Origin: JAABSP01 sp011390135
GTDB taxonomy: Bacteria > Desulfobacterota > Desulfobacteria > Desulfobacterales > JAABSP01
Direction of reading: 5' to 3'
DNA: 25,848 nucleotides
Assembly: GCA_011390135.1 (NCBI GenBank)
Contig: JAABSZ010000033.1
Location: 1-25,848 of the forward strand
In this document: positions 1 to 6,939 of the stretch, piece after piece
How positions within the stretch are numbered: the stretch's first letter is position 1
Layout of the letters: each line of letters starts with the position of its first letter
The notes under the pieces: model-generated
Told to the model about the DNA's origin: nothing
The model's input: the letters and a program-made list of their open reading frames with translations, nothing else
Databases searched by the model: none
Position numbers and translations under genes: made by a program

Positions 1-1
1 A

Positions 2-610
2 AAAGCCGTGGCCCTGCACAACATCACAGCGGTCGATCCGGGTAAATACGATTATATCGTTGCCCTCTGCGCCTCCTGCGCGTCACACCTGAAGGAGGAC
101 TATCCCCAGCTCCTCCGGCAGGAGATGGAAAATGACCCGGGGCTGAAAAGGAAGGTCGAGGCATTTGCCGAAAAGATCATCCCCTTCAGTGCGCTGGTGC
201 ATGATGTTCTGGGCCCTCCGGAAAGAGAAGCGGGAACCCAGATCCAGGAAAAGGCGGGGATGGGCAACAAAGAGCAGAAGAAGGTGACGCTCCACTCCCC
301 CTGCCATCTCTGCCGGGGGGTAACGGTGAAGGATGCGCCTCACAATCTCATCCGGGAGGCGGGTCATGAATTTCTCCAGGCCGAGGAAGAGGAGACCTGC
401 TGCGGTTTCGGCGGAACCTATTCCGCGAAATTTGCCAATGTATCTGCCGAAATCCTGAAACGGAAACTGGATGATTTCGAAAAGACCGGCGCGGAAATGA
501 TCGTCACGGAATGTCCCGGCTGCGTGATGCAACTGCGGGGCGGAATGGAGAAGCGAGGCCGGGATATCGAGGTGAAGCATATAGCCGAGCTGCTTTCGGA
601 CCAAAAATAA
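2..610 (+). CDS. (Fe-S)-binding CCG-domain oxidoreductase subunit, 5' partial
   Basis: The reading frame is open to the left edge of the window, so the N-terminus lies outside; a GTG at 8 is only an internal candidate. What is visible is the C-terminal half of a cysteine-rich (CCG) protein of the GlcF/LutA/HdrB-like type. A first Cys cluster reads ALCASCASHLKEDYP. The second part holds SPCHLCRG, ETCCGFGGTYSAKF and TECPGCVMQL, the CCG signature that binds an Fe-S centre or hands electrons between flavin and quinone/thiol partners. In this family such subunits serve glycolate, lactate or glycerol-3-phosphate oxidation in the cytoplasm or at the membrane. The substrate cannot be told from this fragment. 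The gene is followed by a strong terminator, so it is the last gene of its transcript. Confidence 0.85.
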   Translation, partial: KAVALHNITAVDPGKYDYIVALCASCASHLKEDYPQLLRQEMENDPGLKRKVEAFAEKIIPFSALVHDVLGPPEREAGTQIQEKAGMGNKEQKKVTLHSPCHLCRGVTVKDAPHNLIREAGHEFLQAEEEETCCGFGGTYSAKFANVSAEILKRKLDDFEKTGAEMIVTECPGCVMQLRGGMEKRGRDIEVKHIAELLSDQK

Positions 611-683
611 TGACCCTGCTGTAGATTCGGTCACGAAATCCGCAATGGCAGATTGCGCACCCCTTACCCGCATCAAGGGGATG

Positions 684-727
684 GGCTGCGTTCCGGGAAT
701 CTTTTCTTTCCGGAACGCAGCCTTTTT
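684..727 (+). terminator. Strong rho-independent terminator
   Basis: A perfect 13-bp stem (arms 684-696 and 710-722, GGCTGCGTTCCGG and its complement) with a 13-nt loop is followed directly by five T. It ends the transcript of the Fe-S protein and sits 3 bp from the end of the convergent receiver gene. On the minus strand the hairpin is not followed by a T run, so it works for plus-strand transcription only. Confidence 0.92.
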
Positions 728-730
728 CGT

Positions 731-1165
731 TTACGCCTCCGCATAGGTTCTTCGGGAAGAAAACGGCGGAAAGCTGTCAAGAGGCCGGGCAGGTCCCAGG
801 TTCCGCCCTGTTCGATTCAGCGCGTTGTGGATGCTGGAGCCGATCTCCGTAATGGACGGCTTTGCATCGAAGATATAGCCGTCGGCCAGAAAGAGCCTTG
901 CATCATCCTCGCACCGGCTGTCGCACCCGGCCAGAACCACCGGAAGGTGGGGGGCCTTCATCTTGATGTTGAGCAGAACGTCCCAACCGTATGCTCCGTT
1001 GAGGGATAGGTTCAATACCACAAGATCGACCTGGTTGCGGAGAATCTCCTCCCATACCGAATCGGGTTCGGTCGTAGTGATCACATGGTGGTTTCTTCCG
1101 AGCCGCTCTCGGATCGCGCGGTCCGGTATCCAGTTTCGGTCATCGACGATCAAAATATTTGCCAT
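731..1165 (-). CDS. Stand-alone receiver-like protein lacking the phospho-acceptor Asp
   Basis: This 144-aa protein has a CheY-like receiver fold. It begins with the acidic pair IVDD (Asp8, Asp9), followed by a beta-3 segment VDLVVLNLSLNG and the conserved lysine in FDAKP. The residue at the usual phosphorylated Asp position is Asn52 (codon AAC), and the switch Thr/Ser position is Ala79 (VVLAG). It is therefore a degenerate or pseudo-receiver that probably cannot be phosphorylated in the normal way. There is no output domain; the last 25 residues are rich in Pro, Arg and Ser and look unstructured. It lies 20 bp downstream of a small Cys-rich gene on the same strand and probably shares its promoter. 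Its partner is unknown. Confidence 0.75.
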   Translation of the reverse strand: MANILIVDDRNWIPDRAIRERLGRNHHVITTTEPDSVWEEILRNQVDLVVLNLSLNGAYGWDVLLNIKMKAPHLPVVLAGCDSRCEDDARLFLADGYIFDAKPSITEIGSSIHNALNRTGRNLGPARPLDSFPPFSSRRTYAEA

Positions 1166-1185
1166 ATCTCACCTGCCTTTTTATC

Positions 1186-1389
1186 CTACAGGACATTGCC
1201 CATTAAAAATCGCTGAATCTCTTTCCGGATGATCGGCGGGGAAAAACTCATCCGCTCGATGCAGTCGGGACAGAGCAGGAATTTATTTTCGGCCACGACG
1301 CACATCTTCTCCGAGTCCCCATTGCAATCGCACATCTCGCACCGATTGACCCATGCACCAGTCTTTGACCTTTCCACTTTCGACGCCAT
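1186..1389 (-). CDS. Small Cys-rich (zinc-finger-like) hypothetical protein
   Basis: This 67-aa protein starts at an ATG preceded by a good AAGGAGG ribosome site. It holds two CxxC pairs, CEMC (Cys17, Cys20) and CPDC (Cys40, Cys43), with an extra Cys22 and Cys30. That is the spacing of a small treble-clef or zinc-ribbon metal site. I do not recognise a named family. It is followed by the pseudo-receiver gene on the same strand. A role as a small metal-binding adaptor or regulator is only a guess. The downstream frame ends cleanly at a stop 20 bp before the next start. Confidence 0.6.
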   Translation of the reverse strand: MASKVERSKTGAWVNRCEMCDCNGDSEKMCVVAENKFLLCPDCIERMSFSPPIIRKEIQRFLMGNVL

Positions 1390-1546
1390 TTTCCATCCTC
1401 CTTTTCGGTAAAAAGCCGTTCTTCCGCCATACGCTCTTTTCTTTCCCCTGTTATCCTTCCTTTTTTGGAGCGGACCCGGTCGGGAAGAGACGGTATGGGA
1501 AGCGGCTGAAGAAAATCCGAAAATCCTGTGCTGCTCTTTTTCCTCT

Positions 1547-1574
1547 ATTATAATGGACTATTTCCCCATGACAA
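1547..1574 (-). promoter_or_regulatory. Predicted sigma-70 type promoter
   Basis: On the minus strand TTGTCA (1574-1569) is separated by 16 bp from a perfect TATAAT (1552-1547). It would start transcripts near 1540 and give an untranslated leader of about 150 nt before the small Cys-rich gene at 1389. The -35 box lies in the loop of a small inverted repeat (TTTCCCC 1561-1567 / GGGGAAA 1577-1583). The rest of the 1390-1615 gap shows no gene. Confidence 0.5.
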
Positions 1575-1615
1575 TCGGGGAAAACCTGAATTTTTACTTC
1601 AAAAAGGAGGATTCT

Positions 1616-2263
1616 TTAAGTGTCGAGTGAAATGACGCCCTCTCGGATGGAGAGCTTGATGAGGGCCGCGAGGTTGTCGATCTCCAGCTTTTTCATGATG
1701 TTCTGGCGGTGGGTTTCCACGGTTTTGATGCTGACGTTTAGGTGGGAGGCGATATTCTTGACGCTCTTGCCCTCGGCGATGAGCTGAAGGATCTCCCGCT
1801 CACGGGGGGTGAGCAGATTGATGGGGGAATCGTCTTCGAGCTGATGCAGCAGGCACTCCTTGACGATCCCGGAGATCAAAGGGCTCAGGTAGGTCTGCCC
1901 CCTGGACACGGTCTGGATGGCCAGAATCAGCTCCTCGGATGCGCAGTCCTTGAGCAGATATCCCGATGCCCCGGCCCTGAGCATCCCGACCACCTGACGC
2001 CGGTCCGACAGCATCGACAGAGCGATGACGCGGATCTCCGGCTGATCGTCCAGGATCTGTCGGGTGGCCTCCATGCCGTTGAGATCGGGCATGTTGATAT
2101 CCACGATCATCACATCGGGCTGGTGCTTTCTGGCCAGGGCAACGGCCTTTCGACCGTTTTCGGCCTCGGCCACCACCGAAAGATCCGGATGCTTGTCCAG
2201 AATGGCCCGAAGCCCGTCCCGGATGATCTTATGGTCATCGGCCAGAAGAATACGAATGGTCAT
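1616..2263 (-). CDS. NarL/FixJ-family response regulator (receiver + LuxR HTH)
   Basis: This 215-aa two-domain transcription factor has a normal receiver (residues about 3-120) with LLADDH at the acidic pocket, phospho-acceptor Asp in MIVDINMPD, and Lys in YLLKD. A LuxR-type helix-turn-helix follows (LTPREREILQLIAEGKS ... VSIKTVETHRQNIMKKL, about 148-205). Length and domain order match the NarL/UhpA/FixJ family. It should be phosphorylated by a kinase or phosphorelay and bind DNA as a dimer. It starts 16 bp after the end of an Hpt-domain gene on the same strand, so the pair probably forms a phosphorelay. No sensor kinase is encoded in the window. Confidence 0.93.
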   Translation of the reverse strand: MTIRILLADDHKIIRDGLRAILDKHPDLSVVAEAENGRKAVALARKHQPDVMIVDINMPDLNGMEATRQILDDQPEIRVIALSMLSDRRQVVGMLRAGASGYLLKDCASEELILAIQTVSRGQTYLSPLISGIVKECLLHQLEDDSPINLLTPREREILQLIAEGKSVKNIASHLNVSIKTVETHRQNIMKKLEIDNLAALIKLSIREGVISLDT

Positions 2264-2279
2264 CGTCGATCATTCAACT

Positions 2280-2675
2280 TCATTCTTTGCTTTGGGGCAT
2301 CAGCCCTGCGTAGGTAACGGCCTTTTGAAAGGCCGAGATCTCTTCTCCAAGAGCATCCATTATGGGAGCAACGCTGTCTAAATCCCCTTCAAAGGTCTCG
2401 ATCTCCATGGCCAGACGGGTCATCCGATGGGCTGATACGTTCTGTGCGCTGCCTTTGAGGGTGTGGGCGCTGCCGTGGACGAGCTTAGGATCGCCGGTCT
2501 CCATTCCCTTCCGCATCTGCGCCATCAGCTCTTCGGTCTGGGAAAAGAAGATCTGCAGGGCCTTTACCATAAAAGCCCTGTCGCACATCATCTGTCTCGT
2601 CATCTCGGCCTCATCAAAGACCGCTTCCAGACCATCCCCGCCGCGGGTTCCCCGGCTGTTTCGACCTTCTTTCAT
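2280..2675 (-). CDS. Hpt domain histidine phosphotransfer protein
   Basis: This 131-aa helical protein carries the Hpt signature SAHTLKGSAQNV, whose His is the phosphoryl-carrying residue, inside the usual four-helix bundle (residues about 20-115). Such proteins shuttle phosphate from the receiver of a hybrid kinase to a terminal response regulator. The regulator directly downstream (gap 16 bp) is the natural recipient. The start at 2675 is chosen because the domain needs the N-terminal helix. The start codon lies in a 13-bp direct repeat with a second, out-of-frame ATG 19 bp upstream. Confidence 0.85.
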   Translation of the reverse strand: MKEGRNSRGTRGGDGLEAVFDEAEMTRQMMCDRAFMVKALQIFFSQTEELMAQMRKGMETGDPKLVHGSAHTLKGSAQNVSAHRMTRLAMEIETFEGDLDSVAPIMDALGEEISAFQKAVTYAGLMPQSKE

Positions 2676-2700
2676 GACTCGCCAACCCTTTCATGACTCG
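2669..2700. repeat. 13-bp direct repeat around the Hpt start codon
   Basis: CTTTCATGACTCG occurs at 2669-2681 and again at 2688-2700 with a period of 19 bp. Each copy contains an ATG on the minus strand. Only the inner one (2675) is in frame with the Hpt protein. Confidence 0.85.
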
Positions 2701-2745
2701 TTAACCTGGCTAGGATTTTGATTAACAGAGCGCTGCAACATCTAA

Positions 2746-2758
2746 GGTATAGTATACC
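2746..2758 (-). promoter_or_regulatory. Palindrome overlapping a candidate -10 box
   Basis: GGTATAGTATACC is a perfect 6-1-6 dyad. Read on the minus strand it contains TATACT, a plausible -10 box for the Hpt/response-regulator operon about 70 bp upstream of the Hpt start. A -35 at 17 bp would be TTCGAA, which is weak, so an activator or an operator function of the dyad is likely. This is inference from position and symmetry only. Confidence 0.35.
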
Positions 2759-2797
2759 ATTCTTTTCATATTTTTCGAAGAGATTCACCGGTGAACC

Positions 2798-2839
2798 GCG
2801 ATATATCGGCAAAAAGAGGCGATATATCATCAAAAAGAG
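2798..2839. repeat. 21-bp tandem duplication
   Basis: Two adjacent 21-bp units (2798-2818 and 2819-2839) share GCGATATATC and CAAAAAGAG and differ at only two bases (GG versus AT at unit positions 11-12). The unit lies between the thioesterase terminator and the Hpt promoter. It may be an operator duplication or a replication-slippage product. Confidence 0.85.
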
Positions 2840-2850
2840 AGGAGAAGAGA

Positions 2851-2878
2851 AAAAAGAGGCGGCCCCAAAGCCGCCTCC
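2851..2878 (-). terminator. Rho-independent terminator of the thioesterase gene
   Basis: On the minus strand, about 25 bp past the thioesterase stop codon, an 8-bp GC-rich stem (GAGGCGGC 2856-2863, GCCGCCTC 2870-2877) with a 6-nt loop is followed by five T (2855-2851). Confidence 0.88.
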
Positions 2879-2901
2879 AGAGGAATAGATTGTGAGCCAT
2901 T

Positions 2902-3327
2902 TTATGCGGGGGATTTTTCAGCCTTCGCGCGGACCCCCGCGTTGAATTTCTCCGCATTGATGACAAACCGCTCATGGGTTCCTTCGGAGATCTGATCCTC
3001 ACCATCGTCCGCAACGATTTTGAAGGTGAGCTTTCGGCCCTCCACCTTTTCAAGGGTTCCTTTCACGGTGACAGTGAAGCCGGGAGGGGTGGCCGCGGTA
3101 TGGTCTATATTGATGCCGACCCCGACCGTCTGCTCTTTGGGCCAGTCCAGGTGCGGGTTCATGGCCTGGATGCAGGCGTATTCGAAAAGCCCCACCATGA
3201 ATCCGGTGGCAAAGACCTGGGGCATCTGCTGCAGCTCGTCGAAATCATAGAGGTGAGGAACCGTCTTCTCCTCTGGAACCGTATAGGTGTATTCGAATGT
3301 CAGGCCGGGTTTCAGGGAATCTTTCAT
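2902..3327 (-). CDS. FlK-like acyl-CoA thioesterase (hot-dog fold)
   Basis: This 141-aa protein strongly resembles, from memory, fluoroacetyl-CoA thioesterase FlK. Shared blocks are KTVPHLY, VFATGFMVGLFEYAC, DHTAATPPGFTVTV, KVEGRKLTF and EGTHERFVI. The catalytic residues of FlK have counterparts here: Thr41, Glu49 and His76. The enzyme hydrolyses a small acyl-CoA to acid and CoA in the cytoplasm. In most bacteria outside fluoroacetate producers the true substrate of this family is unknown. A good GGAGG site precedes the ATG at 3327. It ends at its own terminator and lies downstream of a cupin gene on the same strand. No fluorinase or other organofluorine gene is present in the window. Confidence 0.82.
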   Translation of the reverse strand: MKDSLKPGLTFEYTYTVPEEKTVPHLYDFDELQQMPQVFATGFMVGLFEYACIQAMNPHLDWPKEQTVGVGINIDHTAATPPGFTVTVKGTLEKVEGRKLTFKIVADDGEDQISEGTHERFVINAEKFNAGVRAKAEKSPA

Positions 3328-3379
3328 GGTGATGCCTCCGTGATTGAAGAATTCAAGATTTCATTTCACAAGTTTTCAT

Positions 3380-3435
3380 TTCAAAGGTCAGATATCGATC
3401 AATTCCGTTCAAAGGTCAGATGTCGATCAGTTGCG
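3380..3435. repeat. 28-bp tandem duplication covering the cupin stop codon
   Basis: Units 3380-3407 and 3408-3435 abut exactly and differ at three bases (unit positions 15, 23 and 26). The downstream unit on the plus strand includes the last codons and TGA stop of the cupin gene; the other copy lies just beyond the stop. A smaller 10-bp repeat (TTTCATTTCA, 3359-3368 and 3374-3383) adjoins it. Confidence 0.85.
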
Positions 3436-3805
3436 TATCTTCATGGGAGTAGGGAGGGGAGCAGCAGCAGAGGATCTTCAGGGGAACATGGCCGGTGTTT
3501 CGGATCTGGTGGGCAGCCCCCGGCGAAATCGGGACCGTATCGCCCGGCTCTACGGCAAAATGTTCCCGCCCCAGGATCATCTCCCCCTGTCCCGCTGTGA
3601 TGTGGTAGATCTCCTCGGCCTTGGGATGTCGATGTGGGGCCGTCTCGCCGCCTACAGGAACAATTGCTTCGGCAAGACTTTGGGCCTTTGCCGAGTGATG
3701 ATCCGGATGGCAGAGTTCCCGGACCGTCGATCCGTCTTTGGTGGTATAGGGGATGATATCGTCGTAACGGCTCTTCAGGGTCATCTTCATGTACCGGTTG
3801 GTCAT
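3416..3805 (-). CDS. Single-domain cupin protein
   Basis: This 129-aa protein has both cupin motifs. Motif 1 is GETAPHRHPKAEEIYHITAG with metal ligands His58, His60 and Glu64. Motif 2 is EPGDTVPISPGAAHQIRNTG with His99. These small cupins bind a divalent metal and act as isomerases, dioxygenases or ligand sensors; the substrate cannot be read from sequence. A CCC run (ILCCCSPP) near the C-terminus is unusual. The start at 3805 lies in a 21-bp tandem duplication. The ATG codons at 3790 and 3784 are alternatives and would remove only a few residues. It may be co-transcribed with the FlK-like thioesterase 88 bp downstream. Confidence 0.85.
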   Translation of the reverse strand: MTNRYMKMTLKSRYDDIIPYTTKDGSTVRELCHPDHHSAKAQSLAEAIVPVGGETAPHRHPKAEEIYHITAGQGEMILGREHFAVEPGDTVPISPGAAHQIRNTGHVPLKILCCCSPPYSHEDTQLIDI

Positions 3806-3822
3806 CTTCTTGTACCGGTTTT
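3781..3822. repeat. 21-bp tandem duplication at the cupin start
   Basis: Units 3781-3801 and 3802-3822 match at 18 of 21 positions. In minus-strand translation they give the repeated NRY-K-MT pattern at the extreme N-terminus of the cupin, so the start region has been duplicated. Confidence 0.8.
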
Positions 3823-3843
3823 ACCGGCTCCGCAATTCAACCT

Positions 3844-3896
3844 CTTGGATCTACTGATCTTGGATCTACTGATCCGCTTTTAGATCTACTGATCCG
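3844..3896. repeat. 15-bp tandem repeat at the end of the thioredoxin/HEAT gene
   Basis: CTTGGATCTACTGAT occurs as two perfect adjacent copies (3844-3858, 3859-3873). A third, partial copy (3881-3896, one mismatch over 16 bp to 3861-3876) contains the TAG stop codon of the upstream gene at 3886-3888. Confidence 0.85.
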
Positions 3897-4902
3897 GACT
3901 TCGCTCTCGAATCCGTTCAATAATCCGTTCAATGGCCTCAGCCGCGGCATCCCGGACTTCCGAACCGTAGGGCCTCTTCAGGATCTCCTCCAGACGGGGC
4001 AGCAGCTCTTCATCGCCGATCTCCCCCAGCATGTAGAGGATATCCCCCTGCAGGGTGGCCTCGGAGATCATGAAGCGCTCCCAGAGGTTTTCAACGGCCT
4101 GTCGGGCCAGTTCCGGGACCTTTTCCGCTACATACTCCAAGGTCACGATCGCACCCAGCCGGGTGGGCCATTTTTCGTGAAAGAGGAGTTCATAGAGGGC
4201 ATCGAAGATCCGGCCGTGGTCCACCATCATCTGCGCGACCCCCTCGGCCTTTCCCTCCTTGATGATCCCCTCGATCGCGTCGGGGCTCAACCGGGAGGGG
4301 TCTCTGTCGGCAATCATCCCCGCAACCTCCTCGGCCCGGACCCCGCCGGTCCACCGGAACGCATTGTCCAGTATCAACGTAGGCACGGCTTTGACGTCGT
4401 CGGCCTCGGCCATTTCCGGAAAGAGGGTTCCATCGATGATGGCAAGCTGCACCCGGTCGCCGGCAAAGGGAAAGGGGGCAAGGGTCTGCACCAGACTCGG
4501 GCAGAAGGGGCAGTGCTGGGAGACATAGAGTTTCAACCGCACCGGCAGATCGACCCGGGAGAGGCTCTCCTTTACCCGATCTGAAAGGAGAAGGCGATCT
4601 TCGTTCTCACTGCCGTTTCCGGCCATCTCCAGGAGATCGAGAAAGGGCAGCAGCTCCGCAGCCAAAGGAATGGCATGATAGAAAAGCCCTTTTCCCACCC
4701 CAATGGCCGGCCGCGCGCCCATCTCGCCCTCTTTTTTGACGATTCGAACCGAAGGCGCAAGCCGCGCGAGATCGCCGCAGAAGATCTCCAGATCCTTTGA
4801 GCGCTCATCATCGGTTTTGATGAGCAGGATCTCGATCTCCCCGGACTCCTTTGCCCCATGCCATCGGAGAATCTGCTTCTCCTCGTTGGGACTCATATTC
4901 AA
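3886..4902 (-). CDS. Thioredoxin-fold redox protein with C-terminal HEAT-like repeats
   Basis: This 338-aa protein seems to hold two thioredoxin-like folds followed by an alpha-helical solenoid. The first fold (residues about 20-90) has no CxxC. The second (about 122-200) has the redox motif CPFC (Cys131, Cys134) and the cis-Pro loop KAVPTLIL, as in the PDO/AhpF-N group of disulfide oxidoreductases. Residues about 205-335 form short helical pairs typical of HEAT or HEAT-like repeats (for example FMISEATLQGDILYMLGEIG). There is no signal peptide, so it is probably cytoplasmic. The solenoid suggests docking to a partner protein whose disulfide or metal state it controls. It follows a HTH/zinc-ribbon gene by 6 bp and a further Cys-rich gene, as one operon. 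Confidence 0.78.
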   Translation of the reverse strand: MNMSPNEEKQILRWHGAKESGEIEILLIKTDDERSKDLEIFCGDLARLAPSVRIVKKEGEMGARPAIGVGKGLFYHAIPLAAELLPFLDLLEMAGNGSENEDRLLLSDRVKESLSRVDLPVRLKLYVSQHCPFCPSLVQTLAPFPFAGDRVQLAIIDGTLFPEMAEADDVKAVPTLILDNAFRWTGGVRAEEVAGMIADRDPSRLSPDAIEGIIKEGKAEGVAQMMVDHGRIFDALYELLFHEKWPTRLGAIVTLEYVAEKVPELARQAVENLWERFMISEATLQGDILYMLGEIGDEELLPRLEEILKRPYGSEVRDAAAEAIERIIERIRERSPDQ

Positions 4903-4908
4903 ATTCTT

Positions 4909-5193
4909 CTACTCGATCCTGTAGGCCGGCTCGGTCACCCGTTCATTTTTGCATTTAGGGCATCGACTGGGCCGGCCATATTTCTTTCGGGTTTCAAAGA
5001 CATAGCCGCAGGGAACGCACCGGGGCGGGTCGATGACCAGCTTTTTCCCCTGCCCCGATGCCGACTTCGCCACATGGGGAAGGTGTGCAAAGACCTCCTT
5101 CTCCGGGATGGAGACGAGCTTTGAGATATCCTTCGGCGTCAAAGGTCCTGCATCTGCCAGCAATTCCATAATCTGCTGCCGAACCGTGGTCAT
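4909..5193 (-). CDS. Small HTH + zinc-ribbon protein
   Basis: This 94-aa protein has a winged-helix-like N-terminus (residues 1-45; QQIMELLADAGPLTPKDISK and helices after it) and a C-terminal zinc ribbon with ligands Cys59, Cys62 (CVPC) and Cys78, Cys81 (CPKC). Such proteins are usually annotated as ArsR-like or HTH-zinc-ribbon regulators. It may sense metal or redox state, which would fit the thioredoxin-fold partner 6 bp downstream. Its ATG follows the TAG of the upstream gene with no intervening base, so translation is coupled. Confidence 0.75.
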   Translation of the reverse strand: MTTVRQQIMELLADAGPLTPKDISKLVSIPEKEVFAHLPHVAKSASGQGKKLVIDPPRCVPCGYVFETRKKYGRPSRCPKCKNERVTEPAYRIE

Positions 5194-5406
5194 CTATTTC
5201 TGCTGCTTCATCCGGCATTCCTTGTCCCATTCGGGGCAGACCTCAGCCCGATCCTTATCGAATTCCGCCTGACATTCGCCGCAGCTCATGTGAAAATTGG
5301 GCTGATCTCCGTACCGCTTCTCGATCTCCTCTTCGGAGAGTACCGTCAGAAACGAACATCCGCACTGGGGACAGGCCCCTTTCATCTCGAATCGTTTTTT
5401 GGCCAT
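5194..5406 (-). CDS. Small Cys-rich hypothetical protein
   Basis: This 70-aa protein has an AGGAGGT ribosome site before its ATG. It carries CPQCGC (Cys12, 15, 17), CGEC (Cys42, 45) and two later Cys (57, 64), a pattern fit for one zinc ribbon plus an extra site. I do not recognise the family. It is the first gene of a three-gene set with the HTH/zinc-ribbon and thioredoxin/HEAT proteins. All three have Cys pairs, so a shared metal or thiol-redox job is plausible. Confidence 0.65.
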   Translation of the reverse strand: MAKKRFEMKGACPQCGCSFLTVLSEEEIEKRYGDQPNFHMSCGECQAEFDKDRAEVCPEWDKECRMKQQK

Positions 5407-5466
5407 TTTTACCTCCTGTCGGCTGTAAAAGCCGATGGTTTATGTTTATGCCGTTCTGCGACAACC

Positions 5467-6843
5467 TCATTCGGAAAGTTTCCCCAGAAGCCGTTCGACA
5501 GTCTCCTTATCCAGAATCTTCTCCTCCAGAACCGTCCGGCGAACCGTCCTGCCGGTTTCATAGGCTTTTTTGGCCACTTCCGCTGCTTTATCATATCCTA
5601 TCTCGGGAATCAAGTTGGTAGCCAGCGCCAGACTCTTTTCGATATAGCCTGTGCTGACGGCCGCGTCCGGCTCGATTCCCCGGATACACTTCTTTTCAAA
5701 TGTCCGGCAGGCGGTACTCAAAAGCCCGATGGACTGCAGAAGATTGTGCGCGATGAGCGGCATCATCACGTTGAGTTCAAAGACCCCGGACATGCCGCCC
5801 ATGGTGATCGCGGCATCATTTCCCACCACCTGCGCGCAGACCTGAAGGACAACCTCGGGAATGACCGGATTGACCTTGCCCGGCATGATGGATGATCCGG
5901 GCTGAAGCGGAGGAATCCGGATCTCGCCGATGCCGCACCGGGGGCCCGAAGCCAGCCATCGGATGTCATTTGCGATCTTGGTGAGGCTCACAGCGACGGT
6001 CTTCAAAACCCCGCTCATCTCCACGGCCGCGTCCTTTGCGGCCTGGGCCTCGAAATGGTTTCGGGCCTCATGGAAATCGATCCCGGTCTGGATTGCGATC
6101 CTTTTGATCACCTTTTCCGCAAAGCCGGGGCGGGCGTTGATGCCGGTTCCCACTGCGGTTCCGCCGAGGGCCAGCTCCCGGAGCCTCGGGGATGCGGATC
6201 GGATCCGCTCGATCGAAAGCTCGATCTGCCGCGCGTATCCGGAGAACTCATGGCCCAAAGTCATGGGAACCGCATCCTGAAGATGGGTTCTGCCGATCTT
6301 CTTCACCCAGTCAAAGGCTCTGGCCTTTAAAGACAATGCCCCATAGAGCCCGTCGAGGGCAGGAAGGAGCTTTCCTTCGATCTCCTGAAGGGCCGCGATG
6401 TGAATGGCAGACGGAACCGTATCGTTGCTCGACTGGCCCGTATTTACATGATCATTGGGATGAACCGGAGATTTGCCTCCCTTTTCTCCGGTGAGGATCT
6501 CGTTGGCCCGGGACGCGATCACCTCGTTCATGTTCATGTTGGTGGAGGTTCCGGAGCCGGTCTGGAAGAGATCCACCACGAACTGATCGTCGAACTTCCC
6601 GGTCAATACGTCATCTGCGGCCATTTCAACGGCATTTGCGATCTTCTCCCCGATGACGCCCAGCTCGGCATTGACCGGGGCCGCGCATTTCTTGATCAGG
6701 GCAAGGGCGTGGATGAAGGGCAGCGGCATTTTTATGCCGCTTATGGGAAAGTTCTCCGCGGCCCGCTGGGTCTGCGCGCCGTAATAGGCATCTTCGGGAA
6801 CCTGAACGGTTCCCATCGAATCCCGCTCCTCTCGATATTTCAT
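5467..6843 (-). CDS. fumC: Class II fumarate hydratase
   Basis: This 458-aa protein matches the class II fumarase/aspartase superfamily over its full length. It has FQTGSGTSTNMNMNEV, HPNDHVNTGQSSND, catalytic-base region GRTHLQDAVP (His187), and the mobile signature loop GSSIMPGKVNP (316-326) with the catalytic Ser. Features such as the GIEPD block, the GYDKAAEVAKKA block and DSMG near the start match FumC better than AspA, although PVIPEV after the signature is aspartase-like. It hydrates fumarate to malate reversibly in the cytoplasm, in the TCA cycle or in syntrophic/propionate-type pathways. The ATG at 6843 follows AAAGGGCGGTGA. A 60-bp gap holding a short hairpin separates it from the Cys-rich gene downstream. 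Confidence 0.88.
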   Translation of the reverse strand: MKYREERDSMGTVQVPEDAYYGAQTQRAAENFPISGIKMPLPFIHALALIKKCAAPVNAELGVIGEKIANAVEMAADDVLTGKFDDQFVVDLFQTGSGTSTNMNMNEVIASRANEILTGEKGGKSPVHPNDHVNTGQSSNDTVPSAIHIAALQEIEGKLLPALDGLYGALSLKARAFDWVKKIGRTHLQDAVPMTLGHEFSGYARQIELSIERIRSASPRLRELALGGTAVGTGINARPGFAEKVIKRIAIQTGIDFHEARNHFEAQAAKDAAVEMSGVLKTVAVSLTKIANDIRWLASGPRCGIGEIRIPPLQPGSSIMPGKVNPVIPEVVLQVCAQVVGNDAAITMGGMSGVFELNVMMPLIAHNLLQSIGLLSTACRTFEKKCIRGIEPDAAVSTGYIEKSLALATNLIPEIGYDKAAEVAKKAYETGRTVRRTVLEEKILDKETVERLLGKLSE

Positions 6844-6861
6844 TCACCGCCCTTTATTTTT

Positions 6862-6894
6862 AAAGACAAAGCGACCCTGCAGAAGAGCAGGGTC
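6862..6894 (-). terminator. Possible terminator between the 84-aa gene and fumC
   Basis: An 8-bp perfect stem (GACCCTGC 6873-6880, GCAGGGTC 6887-6894) is followed on the minus strand by GCTTTGTCTTT, a poor T tract. A second imperfect hairpin (about 6910-6936) lies just upstream. The signal may be only partly efficient, so fumC could receive read-through. Confidence 0.4.
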
Positions 6895-6939
6895 AGCCGA
6901 TATTTCCGCCCTCGCCGGACAAAAGGCCGGCAAGGGGGC

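Noticed and set aside
653..1009. Plus-strand ORF beginning inside the terminator region
   Set aside because: It crosses a strong terminator and is antisense to the receiver gene.
1742..2317. Plus-strand open frame opposite the NarL-type regulator
   Set aside because: The minus strand encodes a full receiver plus LuxR HTH; the plus frame has no support.
5407..5466. Hairpin TCGGCT/AGCCGA between fumC and the Cys-rich gene as terminator
   Set aside because: Only six base pairs and no T run on the minus strand; it is next to a ribosome site instead.
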